From Natronogracilivirga saccharolytica (GTDB lineage Bacteria; Bacteroidota; Rhodothermia; Balneolales; Natronogracilivirgulaceae), in NCBI RefSeq assembly GCF_017921895.1, contig NZ_JAFIDN010000004.1:186001-250000 (forward strand): DNA of 64,000 nt, written 5' to 3'. The translations under genes and the position numbers were made by a program. Under the pieces are notes generated by a model. The model ran no database searches. It was given only the letters and a program-made list of their open reading frames with translations, and was not told the origin of the DNA. Of this stretch, positions 33,035 through 41,617 are shown in pieces. Positions within the stretch are counted from its first letter, which is position 1; every line of letters starts with the position of its first letter.

Positions 33035-34066
33035 TCAGGAACCGGTGTAGTTTCTTGCCGTATTAATTGTCTTGTCCAGCTCCTTGTCACTTATGTGAAG
33101 ATGGAATGTTGCACGAATAATTCCCGGACCAAATGGTATCATGGCGATGCCGTGTTGTGAAAACCAATTCAATGCATGGTCCGTGTCACCATTTCGAACC
33201 CTGAAGAGGAGAATATTGGTTTCCACATGGTCCGGATTCACGCTGAAAAAGGGTGATTCAGCGAGTGCTTCCGCCAGCAGGCGTGCCCGTCTGTGATCAT
33301 CTGCCAGCCGGTCAATATGTTCGTCAAGAGCATGATCTGCGGCGGCTGCCAGCATACCGGCCTGGCGCATTCCGCCGCCGAGCAACTTGCGGTACCTTCT
33401 GGCATGTTTCATCAACTTGCTGCTCCCCAGAATCATGGATCCGACCGGAGCTCCCAGGCCTTTGCTGAAACAAACGGAAAGAGTATCACAGTACCTGCCA
33501 TACTCTTTCAGGTCCAGCCCACAGGCAACAGCCGCATTCCATATTCGTGCACCATCCATATGAAGCGCCAGATCATTGCTGCGTGCCAGTTTATAAATCT
33601 CACGGATGGTTTCAACAGGATAGCAGGTTCCGCCTCCCATGTTGGCCGTATTTTCCAGGGCGATGACAGTTGTCCGGGGGTCCCAGTCATTTTTGCTTCT
33701 GATGGCTGATGCGACCTGCTCCGCATTGAGAATACCACGAGTACCGGGAAGAGGCCGAAGCTGAATTCCGGAAATCAATCCACCGGCAGCGCCTTCGGAA
33801 TTGAAAATATGTGCGTTTTCATCGATGACAACTTCATCGGCAGGTTGGGTAAGCACTTTCAGTCCAATTTGATTGCCCATGGTGCCGCTTGGCACGAATA
33901 CTCCCGCTTCCATTCCAAACAGAGCTGCGACCCGCTCTTCAAGTTTGTTTAAACCGGGATCTTCACCAAACACATCATCCCCTACCGGAGCCTTGTGCAT
34001 GGCCTGCCACATGGCCCCGGTTGGTTTTGTTACGGTATCGCTGCGTAAATCAATAACTTGCTGCAT
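33035..34066 (-). CDS. ltaE: low-specificity L-threonine aldolase
   Basis: 343 residues, PLP-dependent fold type I. It cleaves threonine to glycine and acetaldehyde. The N-terminus IDLRSDTVTKPT and VFGEDPGLNKLE are typical, followed by FVPSGTMGNQIGLKVL, ENTANMGGGTCYP, LHMDGARIWNAAVA and the PLP-lysine motif SVCFSKGLGAPVGSM. It is 77 bp downstream of lysA in the same direction and 31 bp before the MFS gene. Confidence 0.93.
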   Translation of the reverse strand: MQQVIDLRSDTVTKPTGAMWQAMHKAPVGDDVFGEDPGLNKLEERVAALFGMEAGVFVPSGTMGNQIGLKVLTQPADEVVIDENAHIFNSEGAAGGLISGIQLRPLPGTRGILNAEQVASAIRSKNDWDPRTTVIALENTANMGGGTCYPVETIREIYKLARSNDLALHMDGARIWNAAVACGLDLKEYGRYCDTLSVCFSKGLGAPVGSMILGSSKLMKHARRYRKLLGGGMRQAGMLAAAADHALDEHIDRLADDHRRARLLAEALAESPFFSVNPDHVETNILLFRVRNGDTDHALNWFSQHGIAMIPFGPGIIRATFHLHISDKELDKTINTARNYTGS

Positions 34067-34143
34067 TAAATCAGGTCAATACTTTATTAAGGATTATTAA
34101 TATTGGAAATCTATTCAGGTTCTCAGGCGTCCGGCATATTTCG

Positions 34144-35394
34144 TTATGCATCAACAGGGTAACCGGTTTCCTTCAAAAAACGGTCTACCGTCTCATCCGC
34201 TGAGGAGCGTCTTCGGATCACCTTGTGAAAACCCTTTGTCGTTATCAGTATTTCTGCAGGCAATGCCCTCCGGTTATAATGGGATGCCATAGTCATGCCA
34301 TATGCACCTGCATCGAGTATCGCCAGACAATCACCGGTGCGGGTTTCAGGCATAATTCGGTCCGTTCCAAGAATATCACCGCTTTCACAAATATTCCCGG
34401 CTACATTGTACTTTTCCTCTTTTGCTGTTTTGGCGGCACTTATGTTAACGATTTCATGCCAGGAATCGTAGAGTGCAGGACGCAGTAGATGATTAAAACC
34501 CGTATCCGTTCCGAGGAATTTTTTTCTGCCCTGGTCTTTTACCGTGTTGACCCTTGTTAAAAGTACTCCGGCAGGTCCGACAATCCACCGTCCCGGTTCA
34601 AATAAAAAGGATATTCCACCGCCGGATTCTTCCAGAAAAGTTTCAAGCCTCTCCTTTGCCAAAGAGGCGAATTGGTCCAAAGCAAACTCCTCTTCTCCTG
34701 AGCGGTAAGGAATGGGAAGACCTCCTCCAAAGTTTATGAACTTAAGGCTGTCAACACCTTTTGCAGCATGAAGAAGAATATCAATTTCATTCAGAAGGTT
34801 TTCCGGTTCGGTAATACCGCTGCCGATATGAGCATGAATACCGGTTATGGAAACATCATGCTGCCGGGCGAGGGCAACAGCTTCCGGAAGCAGGTCCATA
34901 CGAATCCCGAATTTGCTGTCTTCGTTGCCGGTATCGACTTTTGCATGATGTCCGTCACTGATATCCGGTTTGATGCGTACACTGCAGCTTGAACCGGGAT
35001 ATTGCTCGCAATACGAACGCAGGCGTCCCAGAGAACCAAAATTGAGAACAACACCCTCACGGGCTGCACCGTGCATTTCTTCGTCGGTCATGTTGTTTTC
35101 AGTATAAAAAATGTTCTCAGCCGGCACTCCCAGTTTGCGGCATAAAAGAACCTCCTCATAACTGACCGTATCAAAGCCCAGCTGCTCCTCTGAAATGATC
35201 TCTAACAAAAAAGGGTTGTCGTTTGCTTTTACGGCATAGAGCCAGGAAACGGGCAATCCGGAAAAAAGATTGACCAGTTTGCGGCATCTGTCTCTGATCA
35301 TATCTTCAACATAAACATATGTTGGAGTCCCCCATTTTTCAGCTATGGCCAGAAGCCTGTCAACATCAACCGAATCTATAACTTTCTTGCTCAT
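34144..35394 (-). CDS. lysA: diaminopimelate decarboxylase
   Basis: 416 residues, fold-type III PLP enzyme. It makes L-lysine from meso-diaminopimelate. The PLP lysine is in WLYAVKANDNP near residue 53. Other motifs are GIHAHIGSG, INFGGGLPIPY, FEPGRWIVG and the substrate Cys in GNICESGDILG; DAGAYGMTMASHYN lies near the C-terminus. The length is typical. It is divergent from the penicillin-acylase family gene and is first in a four-gene minus-strand run. Confidence 0.95.
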   Translation of the reverse strand: MSKKVIDSVDVDRLLAIAEKWGTPTYVYVEDMIRDRCRKLVNLFSGLPVSWLYAVKANDNPFLLEIISEEQLGFDTVSYEEVLLCRKLGVPAENIFYTENNMTDEEMHGAAREGVVLNFGSLGRLRSYCEQYPGSSCSVRIKPDISDGHHAKVDTGNEDSKFGIRMDLLPEAVALARQHDVSITGIHAHIGSGITEPENLLNEIDILLHAAKGVDSLKFINFGGGLPIPYRSGEEEFALDQFASLAKERLETFLEESGGGISFLFEPGRWIVGPAGVLLTRVNTVKDQGRKKFLGTDTGFNHLLRPALYDSWHEIVNISAAKTAKEEKYNVAGNICESGDILGTDRIMPETRTGDCLAILDAGAYGMTMASHYNRRALPAEILITTKGFHKVIRRRSSADETVDRFLKETGYPVDA

Positions 35395-35474
35395 TTATCA
35401 GACGGTTCTGATTCAGAATTTGTAATTTGTCCTACTTTTAAACAGAACCAAACTTACACATATTTTCCTGTTTC

Positions 35475-37883
35475 ATGAAATCTGCGGTAAAGATTGCAAT
35501 ACTGATTCTGACAGCTGTGATTGTTGTATCCGCTTTGTCCCTTTACCTTACCTATTCTGCAACTGTACCATCTTTATCCCGCAGCATTTCGGTCAGCCAT
35601 CTGAACTCGGAAGTCCGTGTCGACTGGAGTGATTTCAAGGTTCCTGTTATCCACGCTGCAGATACCCGTGATGCATATGTTGCAGCAGGATATATCCATG
35701 CCAGTGACCGGCTCTGGCAAATGACCCGTCAGCAATACAAACTTGAAGGACTCCACGCAAAAAAAGTAGACCCGGACTTGCTGTATCTTGACCGGTTTTA
35801 TCTGACAATGGGTTTCGGCAAAATTGCCAGAGAGCGTTATGAGAACATGCCATCCGGGCAGAAGGCACTTCTGGAAGCTTATGCTGAAGGTGTAAACTCT
35901 TTTGTCAGTCAGAATCAGAATGATCTCCCACTGGCCTTTTCTCTCAGTGATGCCAGTCCGGTTACATGGAAACCATGGCATTCCATCGGAGTGCATTTAC
36001 TCTGGGCCTGGAAGTATCATCAGTCATTCTGGACAAAGCCCGCTTTTCACATGCTGCACTATAGCGACAACCTTGATCTGACGGCACTTCTGACGGGTAC
36101 CGATGCATCTTTCACGAACCTGTTCGGTGAAGAACCACCCGTTATTGACAGCATGGCGCAACATGCACTTGTTCAGGATTTGCTGAATCTGACGGAAGGT
36201 ATTTCACCGGAAAGAACCTTGCAATCCGGTTCCGGCATGGCTTTTCATCACGCAGGCTCCCGACCGATTACAGGCCTGTTTACAACCGCTGAATCGCGGC
36301 TTGAATTGCCTGATCAGTACTATAAAATGGTCTATTACATTGCTGATCAAAAAATCGCGGGAATGACCCTGCCGGGTTTCCCCGTGATTTTGCATGGACA
36401 AAATGAGTATGCTTCCTGGAGTGTGCGTCCTGATGCTGTTGATGACGGCGACTTTTTTTCCGGTCAGCTGTTTACTGATCCGGTAGAAACAGATATTGAC
36501 TGGCAAAGAGACCCGTCGTTGCCCGGCAAGCTTTCAGAACACCTTGAAATGGACCGGACTATTATTGAGTTAAAAGACCAGAACGAATACCATCTGGTCA
36601 CATTTTCCTCTGGTGGCCGGCCGGTTATTGCGCTATCAGAGGAGAATAACCGGTATATGGCCTTTGAGTGGAGTGGCTTTACTGAAGTACCTGATTTTGG
36701 TTTCTATTACGGGCTGAACAGCGCATCTTCTGTTGACGAGCTGCACGATGCGGCAAGTGGCATACGTGTGCCGGCCGTCCAGATTCTGTATGCCACAACT
36801 GCCGGCGAAACCGGCAGAATGCACGCCGGGAACGTGATTACGGATTCAGAACCGCTCAGGGTCCGCAGTTCGCATGAGATGACAACACGGGAACATGCCA
36901 GCGCAATGACCACAGGAACGGCCCTACATCAAAACTCATCCGGGATGGTCTATTTCAAAGAAAATAAACCCTCATACCGGCTGACTGGTGATACCAAATC
37001 CCTGTATTCCCCCCCCGGGGACCGGGCGGATCGGCTTGTCTCGTTGACCGAACAGTCATCCCGGGATGATTTTGAGCGAAACCTGAGAGATCGCTGGCAC
37101 ACCGACACATATTCGGCATTTGCCGAAGACCTTATGCCCGCAATTTTATCCAGCCTCGGCTCCGAAGATCCGGACGCAGAGACCGAGCTCATTGTCCCCT
37201 ATCTTGAAAACTGGAATTTTGAGTTTAATCACAATGAGACTGCGGCAACCATATTTGAATTGTTTTTATATCACTCCGCAGAGTTGCTATACCGGGAATA
37301 TCTGAACGAAACCGGGCAAAAAATGCTGTTCCGGTCCCCCAATATCCCCGTTTCAGCTGTAACAAAAATAATAAAAACTCCTGAATTGTGGCCGGATGAC
37401 CATCCTCACTCCTACAACAGCTGGATTCGGCAGGCCATGAACATGGCCATATCTTACCTTTCCGAAAACCATGGTGCCGAACCACATGACTGGCAATGGG
37501 GAAACGTCATCCGGCGAACATTCGAGCCTGCTCTTTACACTGCCACAACGAACCGCGTTCGTTCTGCGCGACTTGCTGAGAACAATCTTTTCAATCCCGG
37601 AATGACTCAGACCACCGGAGCATCGCATAGCCTGTTATCCTCCAGCATTAATTTCGCACCCCCTTTCACAGCAAATTCTGCTACAACAGCACTGCAGATA
37701 ATATTACAAGAACCTGAAAATCATTATTATTCGATATTGAGCACGGGGCAGTCAGGTAATATATTTTCAGATTTCTATAAGGATCAGTTTCTGCTCTGGA
37801 AGGACAACAGAATCAAGCCTGAATCATTTGGAATCAATTACCAGGATGATCAGATCCGGCACCGGCAGCTATTGAAGCCGTAA
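35475..37883 (+). CDS. penicillin acylase family (Ntn hydrolase) protein
   Basis: 802 residues. An N-terminal hydrophobic helix (residues 5-28) suggests export or anchoring. The penicillin-acylase layout is present: an alpha-chain region DAYVAAGYIHASDRLWQM, a cleavage/nucleophile region SGSGMAFHH where Ser253 after Gly252 is the best nucleophile candidate, GFPVILHGQNEYASWSV with the oxyanion Asn, and the late ILSTGQSGNIFSDFYKDQ motif. The usual SNNW after the nucleophile is altered here (SGMA). The substrate could be an N-acyl homoserine lactone, an acyl-amino acid or a peptide-like amide; sequence does not decide. It is the first of four co-directional genes. Confidence 0.85.
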   Translation: MKSAVKIAILILTAVIVVSALSLYLTYSATVPSLSRSISVSHLNSEVRVDWSDFKVPVIHAADTRDAYVAAGYIHASDRLWQMTRQQYKLEGLHAKKVDPDLLYLDRFYLTMGFGKIARERYENMPSGQKALLEAYAEGVNSFVSQNQNDLPLAFSLSDASPVTWKPWHSIGVHLLWAWKYHQSFWTKPAFHMLHYSDNLDLTALLTGTDASFTNLFGEEPPVIDSMAQHALVQDLLNLTEGISPERTLQSGSGMAFHHAGSRPITGLFTTAESRLELPDQYYKMVYYIADQKIAGMTLPGFPVILHGQNEYASWSVRPDAVDDGDFFSGQLFTDPVETDIDWQRDPSLPGKLSEHLEMDRTIIELKDQNEYHLVTFSSGGRPVIALSEENNRYMAFEWSGFTEVPDFGFYYGLNSASSVDELHDAASGIRVPAVQILYATTAGETGRMHAGNVITDSEPLRVRSSHEMTTREHASAMTTGTALHQNSSGMVYFKENKPSYRLTGDTKSLYSPPGDRADRLVSLTEQSSRDDFERNLRDRWHTDTYSAFAEDLMPAILSSLGSEDPDAETELIVPYLENWNFEFNHNETAATIFELFLYHSAELLYREYLNETGQKMLFRSPNIPVSAVTKIIKTPELWPDDHPHSYNSWIRQAMNMAISYLSENHGAEPHDWQWGNVIRRTFEPALYTATTNRVRSARLAENNLFNPGMTQTTGASHSLLSSSINFAPPFTANSATTALQIILQEPENHYYSILSTGQSGNIFSDFYKDQFLLWKDNRIKPESFGINYQDDQIRHRQLLKP

Positions 37884-37941
37884 ACAAATACGCCGGAAAA
37901 CGGATTTTTTTTACAGGGACAAATAAACGTTTTTTAAAATA

Positions 37942-39768
37942 ATGATCAACTTATCACTGAAACACGCGGCAAGCATTGCCGGTTATCGTCTGAATCAATT
38001 TTGGGTAGTCGTTTTTACCTCAAGCATAGTTCTTTTTGGCTGCAGTACCGAAAAAGCAACTGTAAATAATGATCATGGTCCGGAACCGGAAGCATGGGCA
38101 CATTCAGACAATCTGACACCATCCGAAGATTTTATTGAAGATCTGATGGCACAAATGAGCCTTCGGGAAAAGATCGCTCAGCTTTTCATGGTTGCAGGCA
38201 GAGGCGGCTTTTATCCGGAAGGAGATCGCGGATGGGAAAGGATGCATGAAGCGGTCACCAGACACCAGGTAGGCGGCGTGATGTTTTTTAGCGGAAGAGC
38301 CTATGAACAGGCAATTATCACAAATAAGCTTCAGAAAAAGAGCACCATTCCGCTTTGGATAAGTCAGGATATGGAATTTGGTGCTGCAATGAGGATAGAC
38401 GAGGCGACATACCTTGCACCGGCAATGGGAATTGCCGCAACTCAAAACAGAAATTTCGCTTATCAAAAAGGGCGCATCACCGCAAAGGAAGCTGGTGCAC
38501 TTGGGGTTCATCAGATCTATGCGCCTGTGCTTGATATTAATAATAACCCGCTGAACCCTGTAATCAATGTACGCTCCTACTCTGAGGTTGCCGATACCGT
38601 TGCAAAATATGGCATAGCGTTTATGGAGGGTGTACATGATGCCGGTCTGATGGCCACAGCTAAACACTTCCCCGGACATGGTGATACGGACGTTGATTCA
38701 CATGTGGATCTGCCCGTGCTGCCCATAGATTATGAACGACTCACACAAGTTGAGCTTGTTCCATTTAAAAAAGCCTTTCAAGCCGGCATGAAAAGCATTA
38801 TGACTGCCCACATTGCACTGCCGGAAATTGCCCTGTTTCCTGATTTTCCCGCCACACTCGATCCGGGAATCACCAGTCATATTCTTCGTGACTCACTCCG
38901 GTTTGAAGGAGTTGTAGTGACCGATGGAATGGGGATGCGGGGTGTCAGCAATTACTTCGATGCGGGCGATGCTGCAGTTCTGGCCATTAAAGCGGGAGTT
39001 GACCAGATATTGCTTTCCGCGGATCTTGAAGAAGCCATCAATGCCATCGAACTGGCTGTCATTTCGGGCGATATCGAAGAGAGCCGGATTGATGCTTCCG
39101 TTAAAAGAGTACTTGAAATGAAAATGGATACCGGGCTGTTTTCACAGCCTCAGCTAGTGGACATTTACGAGCTGACTTCCAAAATAAATACCCGGGAATT
39201 CAGAAGGATTGCTGATGCCGTTGCTGAGAGCTCAATAACCTTGCTGAAGAACGATGGCAACCTGCTGCCCCTGGACGGTAACGATTTTGAAAAAGTTGTT
39301 GTAGTAAATATCAGTGACGGACGCCGCACTGTGAATGATCATATTACAGGAATGCTTGATGAAAAATTCAAACGCCTGAAAAGCGTCCATATTCATCCCG
39401 GCATGTGTTCCGCAGACAGTCTTGAAGCCACAGAAACCGTCGCATCATCTGACCTTGTTGTCGCATTGTCCCATCTTGCGATACGCACTGCTGAAGAGAT
39501 CAGTCTTGATGAGATGGTGAGTCCGATGATAAGCAAACTGTTTGATACAGAGGCTCCTGTAATTGCAGTTTCACTTGGATCGCCCTACATACTTGGCGCT
39601 TTTGATGATGCCGATGTACATATGCTGGCATGGTCACCGCGCGAACGGCAGCAAGTCGCTGCGGGTTATGTATTAACAGGTGCAGCAGGTGCCGGCGGGA
39701 AACTGCCCGTAACCATCCCATCACTGTATGACATCGGTGACGGGATCATACTTGAAGCCGTTCAATAA
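37942..39768 (+). CDS. GH3 beta-N-acetylhexosaminidase, NagZ-like lipoprotein
   Basis: 608 residues. The N-terminus carries a signal sequence ending in the lipobox VLFGCS, so it is a lipoprotein. The GH3 domain has MSLREKIAQLFMV, IPLWISQDME and the NagZ signature KHFPGHGDTDVDSHVDLP (residues 241-258) with the His/Asp acid-base dyad. The probable nucleophile is Asp328 in VVTDGMGMRGV. The C-terminal ~200 residues (residue ~425 on) are the GH3 C-terminal domain. Many Bacteroidota NagZ proteins carry a beta-lactamase-type domain; it is absent here. It probably trims N-acetylglucosamine from peptidoglycan fragments. Confidence 0.9.
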   Translation: MINLSLKHAASIAGYRLNQFWVVVFTSSIVLFGCSTEKATVNNDHGPEPEAWAHSDNLTPSEDFIEDLMAQMSLREKIAQLFMVAGRGGFYPEGDRGWERMHEAVTRHQVGGVMFFSGRAYEQAIITNKLQKKSTIPLWISQDMEFGAAMRIDEATYLAPAMGIAATQNRNFAYQKGRITAKEAGALGVHQIYAPVLDINNNPLNPVINVRSYSEVADTVAKYGIAFMEGVHDAGLMATAKHFPGHGDTDVDSHVDLPVLPIDYERLTQVELVPFKKAFQAGMKSIMTAHIALPEIALFPDFPATLDPGITSHILRDSLRFEGVVVTDGMGMRGVSNYFDAGDAAVLAIKAGVDQILLSADLEEAINAIELAVISGDIEESRIDASVKRVLEMKMDTGLFSQPQLVDIYELTSKINTREFRRIADAVAESSITLLKNDGNLLPLDGNDFEKVVVVNISDGRRTVNDHITGMLDEKFKRLKSVHIHPGMCSADSLEATETVASSDLVVALSHLAIRTAEEISLDEMVSPMISKLFDTEAPVIAVSLGSPYILGAFDDADVHMLAWSPRERQQVAAGYVLTGAAGAGGKLPVTIPSLYDIGDGIILEAVQ

Positions 39769-39787
39769 AAAAATTAAAAGAGGCGTC

Positions 39788-40537
39788 ATGCAATCATACA
39801 ACTGGAGTTTATTTAAAAAACGCTCGTACTCCCCCTACTCCGGGCGTACCAATGTGTGTATGATCGCTGGTGAATCGGGTAAATATTATCCGGGTGTGCG
39901 GCTTGAAAACATCTCTTTTCCATTGTCAATTGATCCTATTCAAACTGCGATTTTTTCGTGCTTGAGCGAAGCCGATAAACCAAAAACGCTTCTTGCTCCT
40001 CCCGACTCGTCAGGACAAGCTGAAAAAGAAACTGAAGAAGATTTGAAAAACTGGCGCCATCTTTTTGATCTGGAAATTCAACTGGTTGATGATCATGAAC
40101 TTCCGGACCCGTCCCTGCTGTTTGCAACAGCAGAAGATGCCCAAACAAGTCAGAGCAGGCTATCAGAGCTCACTAAACAATGTATTATACCTTTTTCAGG
40201 ATTTCCCGTAACGGCTTTGCTCAAAACGGACAAGGGCGTTTACTCTGGAGTAAACATCGAACTTTCGGAATGGCAAAAAGGATTGTGCGCCGAACGGGTA
40301 GCTATTTCAAAAGCAGTTGCTTCAGGGGCCGGTATCCTGGAATACATACATGTTTATGCACCTCAAAGTGATTATGTAAGCCCATGCGGTGCATGCCGCC
40401 AGGTCATAAGCGAGCAGATGGAACAGGGTGTTGTTATGTTGCAGCATAATGAAACCGAATCATCCAGATTCCATATATCCGATCTGCTCCCCTATCAGTT
40501 CCGGGCCGGAAATCTCAACATGAATAAAGATCAGTGA
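39788..40537 (+). CDS. cdd: two-domain cytidine deaminase, degenerate half first
   Basis: 249 residues from ATG 39788 (MQSYNWSLF); the frame is open further upstream inside the GH3 gene, but that part is unrelated. The protein has two deaminase-like halves. The C-terminal half is active-looking: the FSGFPVTALLKT strand, Cys167-Ala-Glu169 and Pro-Cys200-Gly-Ala-Cys203 make the zinc site. The N-terminal half (residues 10-75, KRSYSPYSGRTNVCMIAGESGKYYPGVRLENISF) has the same fold signature but lacks the CAE and PCxxC residues. E. coli Cdd has the reverse order. It converts cytidine or deoxycytidine to uridine or deoxyuridine. Confidence 0.85.
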   Translation: MQSYNWSLFKKRSYSPYSGRTNVCMIAGESGKYYPGVRLENISFPLSIDPIQTAIFSCLSEADKPKTLLAPPDSSGQAEKETEEDLKNWRHLFDLEIQLVDDHELPDPSLLFATAEDAQTSQSRLSELTKQCIIPFSGFPVTALLKTDKGVYSGVNIELSEWQKGLCAERVAISKAVASGAGILEYIHVYAPQSDYVSPCGACRQVISEQMEQGVVMLQHNETESSRFHISDLLPYQFRAGNLNMNKDQ

Positions 40538-40546
40538 TTAAAAATT

Positions 40547-41200
40547 ATGAAGTACATTGCCATTCTGGACTATAACCATCTGGATAACGGCATGTTCATG
40601 CAAAGCTTTGCAGAAGCACTTGCAGGACAACAGAATTGCCGGGCTTACATTCTGCATGGTGACAGTCTCTACACGAATCGATTGCTGCAGACCGGTATGA
40701 TGCGTGAAGAGGCCGTAGTGCGCAGCACCAGAGATTTAAACAACCGGATCATCGCCCTTCTTGCTGACAGTGGCGTTGCCGGCATTGGCATCAACGGCTA
40801 TCAGAAAGACATCATCACCAGCACTGACGGTGAACTCAAAATCAACCATAACTGGCTTGATAACCTTCCCGGGCGGACTCACCTTGTCATATCCAATCTG
40901 GTCAAGGATCAATCAAATGGTACTATCGGTCCTGTGCCTCTGAATCATCTGGCACACCGTTTATCAGAAGCTGTGCATGCTGATGCAATTGTGCTTTTTC
41001 CTACAGTAAAAAACACAGAAACAAATTTCAGTCCGGAACCCGTTGATAAAAAAAACTCCGGGGAAACGGTCCGCAATCCGGAAAGCCTGATAGACCACAA
41101 CCTGTTACCTCTTCCGGCCAACAGCTTCTTGTGTACTATTCCGCAGTTTAAAAACCTTCCGGAAACCAGGATTCTGCAGAAAATTGATCCGAAAAAATAG
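40547..41200 (+). CDS. amino-acid-kinase-fold-like protein, no Gly-rich phosphate loop
   Basis: 217 residues; no close family recognised. The patterns resemble the acetylglutamate-kinase fold: strand and loop YILHGDSLYTNRLLQTG, helix STRDLNNRIIALLADSGVAGIGINGYQKDIIT, strand GRTHLVISNLVKDQSNGTIGPVPLNHLAHRLSEAVHADAIVLFPTV. The kinase Gly-Gly-Gly loop after the first strand reads HGDSLYTN (37-44), so ATP and substrate binding are probably altered. The last ~50 residues are a polar extension ending in Pro/Lys-rich sequence. It follows cdd by 9 bp and ends the acylase-GH3-cdd group. Function is unknown. Confidence 0.6.
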   Translation: MKYIAILDYNHLDNGMFMQSFAEALAGQQNCRAYILHGDSLYTNRLLQTGMMREEAVVRSTRDLNNRIIALLADSGVAGIGINGYQKDIITSTDGELKINHNWLDNLPGRTHLVISNLVKDQSNGTIGPVPLNHLAHRLSEAVHADAIVLFPTVKNTETNFSPEPVDKKNSGETVRNPESLIDHNLLPLPANSFLCTIPQFKNLPETRILQKIDPKK

Positions 41201-41270
41201 AAAAACGGCAAAAAGTGCAAAAAAACTTCTTTTTTGGGGTCTTTTTATGCAGTTTTCGGCCAATTCCCGC

Positions 41271-41294
41271 TTGACATCATGTACAGCTTATAAT
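41271..41294 (+). promoter_or_regulatory. possible promoter of the Hc1 gene
   Basis: A perfect TTGACA (41271-41276) and a perfect TATAAT (41289-41294) are present but only 12 bp apart, too close for a standard sigma-70 pair. They may be parts of two overlapping promoters, or TTG at 41271 may serve a Bacteroidota-type -33/-7 pair with TAGCTTCT (41295-41302). They lie about 70 bp before the gene start. Confidence 0.3.
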
Positions 41295-41308
41295 TAGCTT
41301 CTCACAGA

Positions 41309-41327
41309 TGAAGACAATATGTCTTCA
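41309..41327. promoter_or_regulatory. 8-bp palindrome in the leader of the Hc1 gene
   Basis: TGAAGACA (41309-41316) and TGTCTTCA (41320-41327) are perfect inverted copies around ATA. The element lies 37 bp before the gene start, after the promoter-like boxes. It could be an operator or a short leader hairpin. Confidence 0.4.
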
Positions 41328-41363
41328 ACAAAGTAATTTAATTTTAATTAAACGGAGTAATTC

Positions 41364-41537
41364 ATGAACAGATTCAGCGAAATAAAATCTTTGGTTGATG
41401 AGTTAGAGGTGGATATGGAAAAGTTCTACAGCAAGAATAATAAAACTGCTGGAACACGTGCACGAAAACTTCTGCAGGATCTGAAAAAACTGGCTCAAGA
41501 GGTCCGCATTGATATTCAGGAAAAAAAGAAAGACTGA
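41364..41537 (+). CDS. histone H1-like protein Hc1
   Basis: 57 residues, too short for most gene finders' length limits. The sequence reads MNRFSEIKSLVDELE then a charged helical region (FYSKNNKTAGTRARKLLQDL, KKLAQEVRIDIQEKKKD). The NKTAGTRARKxxQDLKKLAQEVR pattern matches the Hc1-like histone family found in Bacteroidota and related bacteria. It is Lys/Arg-rich, with about 15 basic residues. It probably binds DNA or RNA and helps to compact the nucleoid. It has its own leader and a strong terminator, so it is a single-gene unit and likely highly expressed. Confidence 0.88.
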   Translation: MNRFSEIKSLVDELEVDMEKFYSKNNKTAGTRARKLLQDLKKLAQEVRIDIQEKKKD

Positions 41538-41555
41538 TTTTTTCAGGATGTTTCT

Positions 41556-41594
41556 AAAAAAGCCAAATCGAGCAATCGTTTTGGCTTTTTTTTT
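41556..41594 (+). terminator. intrinsic terminator of the Hc1 gene
   Basis: AAAAAAGCCAAA (41556-41567) pairs with TTTGGCTTTTTT (41580-41591). Inside it, CGA and TCG pair around a GCAA tetraloop (41572-41575), with one T-T mismatch between the two stems. The stem is followed by a run of T residues to 41594. It is a classic Rho-independent terminator 19 bp after the stop codon. Confidence 0.85.
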
Positions 41595-41617
41595 GATTTT
41601 ATAATGACCGACGGGTT

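Noticed and set aside
38104-38679. 191-residue minus-strand reading frame
   Set aside because: Antisense to the GH3 gene, Cys-rich and without family pattern.
41218-41236. A/T-only hairpin after the kinase-like gene
   Set aside because: Six or seven A-T pairs and one C-G pair would be too weak for a terminator, although the position is suitable.
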